This document shows, in pieces, positions 1 to 7,479 of a DNA stretch of 32,372 nt (its first letter is position 1; each line of letters starts with the position of its first letter). The position numbers and the translations under genes are program-made. This stretch comes from Candidatus Krumholzibacteriota bacterium (GTDB lineage: Bacteria; Krumholzibacteriota; Krumholzibacteriia; Krumholzibacteriales; Krumholzibacteriaceae), in contig JAFGPI010000106.1 in assembly GCA_016926065.1 (NCBI GenBank), positions 1 through 32,372 on the forward strand, given 5' to 3'. The notes under the pieces were generated by a model, which saw nothing but the letters and a program-made list of their open reading frames with translations, did no database searches and was not told the origin of the DNA.

Positions 1-293
1 ATCCGATCCACCACCCGGAGCAACACCGCTCCCAGAATAAATCCGGCGGCCGCCGGGAACCAGGAGGGAAGCGTCCGGTCGGCGTACATCTCTATGGAGG
101 GAACCAGCAGCGCCCAGAAGCTGGCCGCTATCATCACCCCGCCGGCGAAACCCAGCATCCAATCGAGCAATTTCCGGTTGACCTGGTCGACAAAAAATAC
201 GGTCGCCGCGCCCACCGCCGTCATGCCCCAGGTAAAGAGGGTGGCGATCAGGGCCTGGACCAGCGGATCGAATTTCTCCAAGAACACCGTCAC
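1..293 (-). CDS. ZIP-family metal transporter, N-terminal part (cut by window edge)
   Basis: This gene is absent from the ORF track because it starts with GTG and runs off the window. The minus strand reads MTVFLEKFDPLVQALIATL, then a hydrophobic stretch and GFAGGVMIAASFWALLVPSIE, which is the TM2 pattern of GufA/ZupT-type ZIP transporters that bring Zn2+, Fe2+ or Mn2+ into the cytoplasm. About 97 residues and three membrane segments are visible; the His-rich metal site of TM4-5 lies outside. GTG at 293 was chosen because GAGGAG sits 8 bases upstream. It is the last visible gene of the redox-stress operon, 70 bases after the rubrerythrin-like gene, so it may supply or balance iron or manganese for the diiron proteins. 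The family is fairly sure; the metal is unknown. Confidence 0.72.
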   Translation of the reverse strand, partial: MTVFLEKFDPLVQALIATLFTWGMTAVGAATVFFVDQVNRKLLDWMLGFAGGVMIAASFWALLVPSIEMYADRTLPSWFPAAAGFILGAVLLRVVDR

Positions 294-362
294 CGGAATA
301 TCTCCTCGGGAACGCAGTCGAGACCATAAGAGCTCGTTGCTGTCAAGCTCAGGGATCCAAGG

Positions 363-863
363 TTAGTCTCTTTCCTTGGCCTTTTTTATCTCGCGGGAAA
401 TCTGTATTACGTGTTTGTGCTCCTCTTCGATAAGCATATCTATCTTATCCCTTCCCAGATTTTCCCTGGTCATCGATTTCATGGTCTGGAAGAAGAGGAT
501 GGTATCCTTCTCGAAGGTAAGGGCGGCCCGCAGGGCCGCCAATTCGTCACCCACGCTCTCGGCGACCGCCTCGGCTTCGCGCTCGTTGTTAAAAAGACGC
601 GATTTAACCAGAGCTTCCAGGTAGAGGCCCTCCTGACTCTCGGGATCCACGACGGTGGGGGTGGTATCTTTGGGGGGAAGCGCCTCCCGCAGCTTCTTGA
701 AGATCACCCAGTGTTTCTTTTCCTCACCGGCAAGAAAATTGAAGACTTCCTTGATCTTGGGGTTCCGGGCGAGCTCGGCGGCCTTATTGTAATAAGCTTC
801 ACCGTTCTTCTCGATATCCATCCCCATTTCAAAAATTTCATCGGCGTTGAAGGTAATGCTCAT
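363..863 (-). CDS. Rubrerythrin-like ferritin-fold diiron protein (no rubredoxin domain)
   Basis: A 166-residue four-helix-bundle protein of the rubrerythrin/ferritin-like family, probably cytoplasmic, acting in peroxide removal or iron handling. Both half-sites of a diiron centre are visible: Glu in IEKNGEAYY with EEKKH in helix 2 (about residues 18-52), and FEKD with EEEHKH in helices 3-4 (about residues 117-150). The C-terminal CxxC rubredoxin domain of classic rubrerythrin is missing, so electrons would have to come from a separate partner; a free rubredoxin gene lies just upstream in the same operon. The start follows GGAGGAGG at normal spacing. The exact reaction cannot be told from sequence. 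Confidence 0.88.
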   Translation of the reverse strand: MSITFNADEIFEMGMDIEKNGEAYYNKAAELARNPKIKEVFNFLAGEEKKHWVIFKKLREALPPKDTTPTVVDPESQEGLYLEALVKSRLFNNEREAEAVAESVGDELAALRAALTFEKDTILFFQTMKSMTRENLGRDKIDMLIEEEHKHVIQISREIKKAKERD

Positions 864-934
864 TACCTGGCCTCCTCCTGGTGAATAGAGTATTGCGGGC
901 CGGTTTGAAGTTTAGATATTCTTCCGGTCCATTT

Positions 935-1093
935 TCATATCTCCTCGAATTCTTCCTTACCCGCTCCGCAATCAGGACATACCCAATCGTCCGGGAGATC
1001 CTCGAAGGGCGTGCCCGGGTCCACGTCGCCGTCCGGATCGCCTTCCACGGGATCATATATGTATCCGCAAACCAAGCACTTCCACTTTTTCAT
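935..1093 (-). CDS. Rubredoxin
   Basis: A 52-residue gene too short for the ORF track. The minus strand encodes [15 protein letters not shown] at the start and [18 protein letters not shown] at the end, with the two CxxC pairs that bind one Fe in rubredoxin and the usual aromatic and Pro-Gly landmarks (YIYDP, PGTPF, LPDDW). AAGGAG lies 6 bases before the ATG. It is a small cytoplasmic one-electron carrier. Its place between the flavin reductase fusion and the rubrerythrin-like gene, downstream of fprA, fits the known chain NADH - flavin reductase - rubredoxin - flavodiiron protein or rubrerythrin. Nothing is missing or unusual. Confidence 0.95.
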   Translation of the reverse strand: MKKWKCLVCGYIYDPVEGDPDGDVDPGTPFEDLPDDWVCPDCGAGKEEFEEI

Positions 1094-1306
1094 TTCTCTC
1101 TCCTTTCAAGGCAAACTTAAAATCCACCTGACCCTGATAGAGGGCGCTTAACCGATGCCGGACCGGCATGCCTCCGCCATCGCCGAATCACACCCGCTCC
1201 ACCAGAGATCGATTTTCCCTCTTGCCCCATTCTCCTTCCGTACTTATTACTACAACCGAGACCCGATCCTCAAGCTAAATATCTGCGCTGAGAGCCCCGC
1301 TTCCGG
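1094..1306. other. Intergenic gap between rubredoxin and the rubredoxin-flavin reductase fusion
   Basis: 213 bases with no convincing gene. It holds a perfect 7-bp palindrome (ATGCCGG-A-CCGGCAT, 1155-1169) without a U-run on either side, so it is not a clear terminator. A 37-codon minus-strand frame beginning near 1241 has its Shine-Dalgarno directly against the ATG and no recognisable content; I do not call it. Confidence 0.4.
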
Positions 1307-1924
1307 TTATTGCTTGTCTTTCGTTTCCCGAAAGTAGGAGTACGTCATCGGCTCCTCGTCCCGGAGAACTTTTCCCCCCACCAGATCACCGATAAAGACG
1401 CTATGCGTCCCGGCATCCACCGTCTTATCCGTTAAGATCTCGCATTCTATATACCCGATGGCGTCTCTGTAGACGGGGCAGTCCGTTCTTCCGGTTATGA
1501 CCGGTATCCCCTTGAACTTGTCAAAATCCCTGCCGGACCGGTATCCGAAGCGCCGCACTATGCGGTGATCGTTCACTCCCAGGATCGATACCGCGAAAAC
1601 GCCGCTTTTTTCCATGAACTCATGGGTCAGGTTATCGTGATTGATTGCCACGGCGAAGCGGGGAGGATCCGCGGTTACCTGGAACAGGGTATTGCAGATC
1701 TGCCCGTTGACTTTTTCGCCTTCGCGGGAGCTGATCATATACAGGCCGTAGCTTACCTTGAAACAGGCGGCGATGACACCCCCGATTTCCTCCTCCGGAA
1801 ATTTGAACTCATAATCCTTCTGGAAGGATGACCGATCGGCCGTACACCGGGGACAGTGTTCCGGCGGGAAAAGGCCAACCGTCACGAATCCGCAGCCTTC
1901 ACACTTCCAGCTCTGAGATATCAT
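1307..1924 (-). CDS. Rubredoxin-like domain fused to FMN flavin reductase (Hrb-type NADH:FprA oxidoreductase)
   Basis: 205 residues. Residues 5-40 form a short rubredoxin-like zinc/iron ribbon (CEGC at about 9-12, CPRC at about 24-27, followed by SSFQKDYEF). Residues about 55-200 match the FMN-binding split-barrel flavin reductase family (ICNTLFQVTADPPRFAVAIN, SGVFAVSILG, AGTHSVFIGDLVGG). High-molecular-weight rubredoxin (Hrb) of acetogens has the same two activities and passes NADH electrons to FprA, which is encoded immediately upstream here. In Hrb, as I recall, the rubredoxin part is C-terminal; here it is N-terminal. The likely role is electron donor to the flavodiiron protein in O2/NO reduction. 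The start follows AAGGT, 6 bases before the ATG. Confidence 0.85.
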   Translation of the reverse strand: MISQSWKCEGCGFVTVGLFPPEHCPRCTADRSSFQKDYEFKFPEEEIGGVIAACFKVSYGLYMISSREGEKVNGQICNTLFQVTADPPRFAVAINHDNLTHEFMEKSGVFAVSILGVNDHRIVRRFGYRSGRDFDKFKGIPVITGRTDCPVYRDAIGYIECEILTDKTVDAGTHSVFIGDLVGGKVLRDEEPMTYSYFRETKDKQ

Positions 1925-1931
1925 GCTTTAC

Positions 1932-1996
1932 CTTGTTACCTTTCCGTAAATCTACAGCTAACCGCTCTGGTCACCCATCCGTCAATTTACAGTTAA
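1932..1996 (-). repeat. Imperfect tandem repeat in the leader of the flavin reductase gene
   Basis: Two 30-base units (1932-1961 and 1967-1996, offset 35) match at 23 of 30 positions by my count. On the minus strand both read roughly TTA-ctgta-atttacgg-ggt. A weaker third relative (TAACCGTAAATTTAGGGGGG) is the leader of fprA at about 3200-3224. The repeated segment carries a Shine-Dalgarno-like purine run, so the gap between fprA and the next gene seems to have grown by copying a ribosome-binding leader. Confidence 0.55.
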
Positions 1997-2016
1997 AAGC
2001 TATTCCGCTCGAAAAA

Positions 2017-3195
2017 TCATTTTTTCACGAGCTTCCCCAACTTCTTGCCCTCCGCCTTGATCTCCTCCAGTTCCTCTAGGTCCGGTATATATTTCACGTT
2101 TATTTTATCCAGGGGGAGCTCCCATTTCAACTCCCGCAGAACCTTCTCGATCTCTCCCGCCGCCTGCCCTCCCCACCCATATGAACCAAAGGCCAAACCC
2201 ATCCGGCCCTTCGGCCTCAAGCCGCTCAGATATGTCAGGAAGGCGCCCATGCTGGGGAGCATTCCGTTGTTGAGCGTGGGGGACCCCACCAGGATCAGCC
2301 TGGAGGTAAGAACCTCGGTCATGATATCGGAGATGTGACTGGTATTGAGATTCCTTATCGTGACGTGAATATCTTCCTCCGCCAAGCCCTCCATCAACGC
2401 GAAGGCAACCTTCTCGGTAGAGCCCCACATCGTGTCATACACGATCAAGGCTTTCTTTTCCGTTTCCCCGTTCGCCCATTTGCCGTACTCCCGAAGAATC
2501 TCTCCCACCAGGGAGCGCCAGACGACGCCATGGCTCGGTGCGATCATATCTATTTCCAATCCCTCCACCGCCCGCAGCGCGTTCTTCACCTGGGCGCCGT
2601 AGGGAAAGACGATATTGGCGTAATATTTCCCCGCCTCCTGCTTCAGGATGTCCCACCCGACTTCATCGTCGAACCGCTCGGAGGTGGCTATATGCTGTCC
2701 GAAAGCGTCGTTCGAAAACAGCAATTTATCGGAGGCGCTGTAGGTAACCATATTGTCGGGCCAGTGCACCATGGGGGTATGAACGAACTGAAGGGTCCGC
2801 TCTCCGATATCCAGGACGCCTCCGGATTCGACCACCTGGAAATCCCATTCCCTTTTATAATGCCGGGAAAGGCCCTTCTCCCCCGGGGGCGAGGTTATCA
2901 CCCGGGCCCGGGGGGCCAGTTCCAGGAGACGGGGGATCGAACCGGAATGATCCATCTCCACGTGATTGGAGAGAATGTAGTCTATCTTCGAGGGATCGAC
3001 TATCTCCCTTATACGGGATAGCATCTCCTCGAAAAGGTAATGTTTTACGGTATCGACCAATACTATCTTCTCATCCACAATCAGGTAAGCGTTGTAGGTC
3101 GAACCCCGCTGCGTAAGATAACCATGAAAATTCCTGAGCTGCCAATCGATACCGCCCACCCAGTAGATGCCGGGTTTGATCGCGATCTTGTTCAT
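2017..3195 (-). CDS. fprA: A-type flavoprotein / flavodiiron O2-NO reductase
   Basis: 392 residues from ATG 3195; the longer track ORF (from 3255) overlaps the perR end and lacks a ribosome site, whereas GGGGGGAG lies 7 bases before 3195. The N-terminal metallo-beta-lactamase-like half holds all diiron ligands: HVEMDH, the His in PMVHWPD, the Asp in FSNDAF and the His in APSHGV. The C-terminal flavodoxin half starts near residue 258 with the FMN phosphate loop YDTMWGSTEK. Flavodiiron proteins are cytoplasmic and reduce O2 to water and/or NO to N2O with electrons from a rubredoxin or Hrb-type partner; both are encoded downstream. It lies 38 bases after perR, so peroxide control is likely. Length and motifs are standard. 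Confidence 0.95.
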   Translation of the reverse strand: MNKIAIKPGIYWVGGIDWQLRNFHGYLTQRGSTYNAYLIVDEKIVLVDTVKHYLFEEMLSRIREIVDPSKIDYILSNHVEMDHSGSIPRLLELAPRARVITSPPGEKGLSRHYKREWDFQVVESGGVLDIGERTLQFVHTPMVHWPDNMVTYSASDKLLFSNDAFGQHIATSERFDDEVGWDILKQEAGKYYANIVFPYGAQVKNALRAVEGLEIDMIAPSHGVVWRSLVGEILREYGKWANGETEKKALIVYDTMWGSTEKVAFALMEGLAEEDIHVTIRNLNTSHISDIMTEVLTSRLILVGSPTLNNGMLPSMGAFLTYLSGLRPKGRMGLAFGSYGWGGQAAGEIEKVLRELKWELPLDKINVKYIPDLEELEEIKAEGKKLGKLVKK

Positions 3196-3233
3196 GGATT
3201 TACTCCCCCCTAAATTTACGGTTACCCGTTTTC

Positions 3234-3650
3234 TCAATCCCTGCAGTTGGAACACAATCCGTACATATACGCCTGTATCTCTTCAATAGAGTTTCCGTCT
3301 ATCTCCTCGGCCGCCAGGATGGGACAATCGCCGGGGCAGTTGAGCTCGACATTGATCACTTTTCCGCAATTCTTGCAGAGAAAGTGGTGGTGCAGATGCG
3401 GGATGGGATCGAAACAGGCTTTGCCCCGTTTGCGAATCGACAATTCCTGTATCTCCCCGATATCGCTCAAAAGTTTCAGGGTGGAATAGACGGTGGCTTT
3501 CGACATGGTGGGATATCTCTTCTTTATCTCATCGTAGATATCATCCACGGTCGGATGGCCCATGCTGTTGAGCATGTATTCAACGATGGCCATCCTCTGC
3601 GGCGTGAGCGTAATCCCCTTTTTCCTCAAGCGTTCAACCATCTTTTTCAT
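3234..3650 (-). CDS. Fur-superfamily regulator, PerR-like, with Asp104 replaced by Asn
   Basis: 138 residues: winged-helix DNA-binding domain (about 1-85, HPTVDDIY and SKATVYSTLKLL) and a dimerisation domain with the structural Zn site CKNC ... CSNC. Aligned by eye with B. subtilis PerR, His37, Asp85, His91 and His93 of the regulatory metal site are present, but the position of Asp104 is Asn (CGKVINVE against CGKIVDF). Asp104 decides iron-dependent peroxide sensing in PerR, so this protein may sense differently. It stands at the head of fprA-hrb-rubredoxin-rbr and only 16 bases after the RND pump gene, so it is probably on the same mRNA as the pump. CGGAGG and AGGAGG both precede the ATG. Confidence 0.88.
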   Translation of the reverse strand: MKKMVERLRKKGITLTPQRMAIVEYMLNSMGHPTVDDIYDEIKKRYPTMSKATVYSTLKLLSDIGEIQELSIRKRGKACFDPIPHLHHHFLCKNCGKVINVELNCPGDCPILAAEEIDGNSIEEIQAYMYGLCSNCRD

Positions 3651-3666
3651 AGCAGCTATCCTCCGT

Positions 3667-6600
3667 TTATCCTCCTAATTTCGATAACCCTCCCGCTTTC
3701 ACCAATCGTCTTTCAGCCAGCGCACTATACAGTACCGGTACGAGGAAAACCGTAACCAGTACAACAGTCATACCACCAAACGAAGGTATGGCCATAGGAA
3801 TCATAATGTCAGCCCCCTTGCCTGAAGAAGTGAGCACCGGTATCAAAGCCAGTATTGTGGTCGCCGAGGTCATCAAGGCAGGACGGATACGGCGGATTCC
3901 GGCCTGGATGGTGGCCTCTCGAATATCATTCACAGTGGAAGGTCTTCTCGCGGAAAAAATCTGTTTAAGATAAGTCGATATGATTACTCCGTTATCGCTG
4001 GCAATTCCGAAAAGTGCCAGAAAACCTACCCATACAGCCACCGACAGATTATACTGCCTTATCTGGAACAAATTTCGCATGTCAACACCTAACACCGAGA
4101 AATTCATAAACCAACCTCTGCCATAAAGCCACAGCATTAGAAATCCACCCGACCAGGCGACGAATATTCCCGAAAACACCAGGAGCGAGACGGGAACATC
4201 CTTGAATTGGAAGTAAAGAATCATAAAGATGATCAAGAGCGCCAACGGCAGCACTACTCGGAGCTTTTCCTCCGAACGAACCTGATTTTCGTAACTTCCG
4301 GCAAATGCATAGCTCACTCCCGCAGGTATCTCAAGTTCGCCGCTTTTGATCTTTTCTTTAAGATACCGGTCGGCAGCACGCACAACATTCACCTCTGCGA
4401 AGTCCGGTTTGCCGACGAAAATCACGTAGCCAGTAAGAAATGTGTCCTCCGCTTTAATCACCATTGGTCCTCTCACGAACTCAATGTCAGCCAACTCAAT
4501 CAGGGGGATCTGTGTTCCCCGCGGCGATGGGACAAGGATTCTTTCAAGCATCTCGGTGGTATTTCGAAGTTCTCTTTGATAACGAACCCGCACCGGATAA
4601 CGTTCACGGCCTTCGACAGTGGTGGTGAGCTTTTTGCCGCCCAGGGCCACTTCAATAACATCCTGGATCTGGCGAATATGTATTCCATATCTGGCTATCT
4701 TTTCTCTGTCTATGTCGATTTCCAAATAGGGCTTGCCCACTATGCGATCCGCTATTACGGCCGCAGGATCGATTTCCGGAACCGCTTTCAGATGTTTCTC
4801 GATAGCGAATCCAACCTTTTCGATGGTTTTCAGGTCGGGCCCTCTTACCTTTATGCCCATCGGAGCGCGCATTCCCGATTGCAGCATTACGATGCGCGTG
4901 GCTATCGGTTGCAGTTTTGGGGCCGAGGTTGTCCCCGTAAGTTTACCGGCCTTGACAATTTCCTTCCAGATATCGTCGGGAGAGCTAATTCTCTTTCTCC
5001 AGTTCCGAAAAGGTCTTCCACTATCGTCGGGAATCAGTTCTCCTTTCTCATCACGAACGAAAGAATCTGTTTCTGCTTGGTATTTGAATTTGAGAGGTTT
5101 CCCCTTTTTATCCATGATATACTCTGATTTAAAATTGATGATCGTCTCTATCATGGATACGGGTGCCGGATCTAGGGGGCTTTCCACACGACCTACCTTG
5201 CCGACTACCGACTCGATCTCCGGTATCGCGCTGAAAGCCTTGTCCTGAGTCTGTAAGATATCTATGGCCTCTCCGATGGAAGCGTGCAGCATCGTGGTCG
5301 GCATATAAAGAAAAGAGCCTTCATCCAGATCCGGCATGAATTCCTTTCCCAGGCCGGGGAAGGCGTGGTTCATCACCACAAACGGCCGCGTCGATTTGAT
5401 CCAATCCGGCATAAATCCCGTGAAACGATCGAATCCAAGCCATGACAAACCTCCCATCAATATCAAGACAACCGGTATCGAAAGGAATAAATTCTTGTGA
5501 TAGAGGCACCATCGCAATACAGGCTCATATATCCTTATTAATAATTTGAACAGCAGGAGAAAACCGCCCAGAAGCGAGAAGACAAAGATGAAGTTCGATA
5601 TATAGGCCTTACCCGCTCCCAGTGGACGCCAGTGCCCCGTCAGCAGCAAACCAACAATAAAAACTACTAAATAGGGGTATGCTTTCCGAACCACTTCGTT
5701 AATTTTTCCGGGAACCAGATTTTTAAATAGAAGGTAGCCCGCGATTATGAGCAGTGTTGTTCCAACCAGCCAAAGCGCCCATAAATAGGATGCCCCGGCG
5801 GCAAGCAGCAATCCCAACGGCAGGAACTTTTTCGATTTTCGAGAAGTTACCCTCGCGGTGAACAAAATATGAGCGAGTGGGGGAACAACGGTAAGGGCCA
5901 CTAATACTGATGCCACAAGGGCAAATGTTTTCGTATAGGCCAATGGTTTGAAAAGCTTGCCCTCGGCGGCTACCATTGCGAAAACCGGCAGAAATGATAT
6001 AACGGTGGTGGAAATAGCAGTCAGAACCGCGCCGCCGACTTCCGATGCGGCCTCGTATATCAATTCCAAGGTGTTCGAGCCGTGCGGAGCAGCGTGTAAC
6101 TTTTTGAGAATATTCTCGCAGACCACGATCCCCATATCAACTATGGTTCCGATGGCGATCGCAATTCCTGATAGCGCCACGATGTTCGCATCCACTCCGA
6201 AGATCTTCATGGCGATAAAAACAATCAGAACGGTTAGGGGAAGAAGCCCTGAAATCAAAAGGGAGCTTCTGATATGCATGAGCATGATGATCACCACAAT
6301 AATGGTCACCAGTATTTCATCGATCAGAGCGGTATTCAAAGTGCCTAAGGTTTCATATATCAATCCTGTACGATCGTAAAAAGGAACGATCCGGATCTGT
6401 GATACGGTTCCATCGGGGAGAGTTTTCTTCGGGAGACCGGGAGAGATCTCCTCTATCTTTCTTTTAACATTTTTTATCACATTAAGTGGATTTTCTCCAT
6501 AGCGAACGACTACCACTCCACCGACTGCTTCAGCGCCTCCCTTGTCGAGGGCTCCGCGTCTTAACGCCGGCCCCAATGAGATGGTCGCGATGTCCTTGAT

Positions 6601-7467
6601 CCTAATCCCCGTATTATCTATTTCCTTGATAACGCTGTTTTCGATATCTTCTAATTCTTCGATAAATCCCAATCCGCGGATCATATATTCCACTTTGTTT
6701 ATTTCGATCGTTTTTGCGCCTACATCGATGTTAGACATTCTCACCGCATTGAACACTTCCGGTAACGTAACGCCATGGGCCAGCATGGCATCCGGATTCA
6801 CGTCGATTTGATATTCCTGCACAAATCCTCCGATGGAAGCCACCTCGGCAACCCCATCGGCCGACATAAGGGCGTATCTTACCGTCCAATCCTGGATCGA
6901 CCGTAATTCGTGCGGGTCCCATCCACCCGTCGGGTTTCCATCATTGTCCGTTCCCTCCAGTGTGTACCAGAAAATCTGCCCCAGGGCCGTGGCATCCGGC
7001 CCCAGGGATGGTATTACATTCTCGGGCAATGACCCGGACGGGAGAGCATTCAGTTTTTCCAGAACCCGTGAACGTGACCAGTAAAAATCGATTTTTTCCT
7101 TAAAAATGATATAAATCGTCGAAAAACCGAAATACGAATAACTTCTTATCGTTTTGACACCCGGTATCCCCAGCAGGGAGATGGTCAGAGGATAGGTAAT
7201 CTGATCCTCAATGTCTTGCGGTGACCGGCCCATCCACAGCGTAAAAACAATCTGTTGATTTTCTCCAATATCAGGGATCGCGTCGACAGGAACCGGATCG
7301 CGGGGGAGCATTCCGGTATTCCAGTCAAACGGCGCTACCATTATTCCCCAGACAATCAACACCAGGGTAATAGTGACTATGACCAGCTTGTTCTCAAGAC
7401 AATACCGAATCACTTTGTTGAGAAATGTTGCGGATTGTTTCGCTTGGTTTTTCGGGTCGAAATCCAT
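3667..7467 (-). CDS. cusA: CusA/CzcA-type heavy-metal RND efflux pump, extended form
   Basis: 1266 residues, about 200 longer than E. coli CusA. Hallmarks of the heavy-metal RND family are the TM4 proton-relay block GTIVDMGIVVCENI (about residue 440), LGKEFMPDLDEGSF and the Met-containing pore segment MLQSGMRAPMG. Extra length lies in a hydrophobic insert of three to four helices before IYEPVLRW (about residues 545-660) and in a charged loop with KKGKPLKFKYQ and a PDDSGRPF segment. The inner-membrane pump exports Cu(I)/Ag(I) or divalent metals from periplasm or cytoplasm through the adaptor and outer-membrane channel encoded just upstream. It starts 12 bases after the adaptor. Base composition is lower in GC than in flanking genes (about 42% in one sampled 60-base line against 77% in one from the desulfurase-like gene). 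Confidence 0.93.
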   Translation of the reverse strand: MDFDPKNQAKQSATFLNKVIRYCLENKLVIVTITLVLIVWGIMVAPFDWNTGMLPRDPVPVDAIPDIGENQQIVFTLWMGRSPQDIEDQITYPLTISLLGIPGVKTIRSYSYFGFSTIYIIFKEKIDFYWSRSRVLEKLNALPSGSLPENVIPSLGPDATALGQIFWYTLEGTDNDGNPTGGWDPHELRSIQDWTVRYALMSADGVAEVASIGGFVQEYQIDVNPDAMLAHGVTLPEVFNAVRMSNIDVGAKTIEINKVEYMIRGLGFIEELEDIENSVIKEIDNTGIRIKDIATISLGPALRRGALDKGGAEAVGGVVVVRYGENPLNVIKNVKRKIEEISPGLPKKTLPDGTVSQIRIVPFYDRTGLIYETLGTLNTALIDEILVTIIVVIIMLMHIRSSLLISGLLPLTVLIVFIAMKIFGVDANIVALSGIAIAIGTIVDMGIVVCENILKKLHAAPHGSNTLELIYEAASEVGGAVLTAISTTVISFLPVFAMVAAEGKLFKPLAYTKTFALVASVLVALTVVPPLAHILFTARVTSRKSKKFLPLGLLLAAGASYLWALWLVGTTLLIIAGYLLFKNLVPGKINEVVRKAYPYLVVFIVGLLLTGHWRPLGAGKAYISNFIFVFSLLGGFLLLFKLLIRIYEPVLRWCLYHKNLFLSIPVVLILMGGLSWLGFDRFTGFMPDWIKSTRPFVVMNHAFPGLGKEFMPDLDEGSFLYMPTTMLHASIGEAIDILQTQDKAFSAIPEIESVVGKVGRVESPLDPAPVSMIETIINFKSEYIMDKKGKPLKFKYQAETDSFVRDEKGELIPDDSGRPFRNWRKRISSPDDIWKEIVKAGKLTGTTSAPKLQPIATRIVMLQSGMRAPMGIKVRGPDLKTIEKVGFAIEKHLKAVPEIDPAAVIADRIVGKPYLEIDIDREKIARYGIHIRQIQDVIEVALGGKKLTTTVEGRERYPVRVRYQRELRNTTEMLERILVPSPRGTQIPLIELADIEFVRGPMVIKAEDTFLTGYVIFVGKPDFAEVNVVRAADRYLKEKIKSGELEIPAGVSYAFAGSYENQVRSEEKLRVVLPLALLIIFMILYFQFKDVPVSLLVFSGIFVAWSGGFLMLWLYGRGWFMNFSVLGVDMRNLFQIRQYNLSVAVWVGFLALFGIASDNGVIISTYLKQIFSARRPSTVNDIREATIQAGIRRIRPALMTSATTILALIPVLTSSGKGADIMIPMAIPSFGGMTVVLVTVFLVPVLYSALAERRLVKAGGLSKLGG

Positions 7468-7479
7468 AAAATCTCACCA

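Noticed and set aside
838-1056. 72-codon minus-strand ORF
   Set aside because: Other frame of the rubredoxin gene; the real 52-codon rubredoxin was found in the correct frame.
1155-1169. Palindrome ATGCCGG-A-CCGGCAT as a terminator
   Set aside because: No U-run on either side; the rubredoxin gene downstream is expected to be co-transcribed.
2335-3021. 228-codon plus-strand ORF
   Set aside because: Antisense to fprA, no recognisable content.
4207-5127. 306-codon plus-strand ORF
   Set aside because: Antisense shadow of the RND pump gene, whose frame is fully supported by family motifs.
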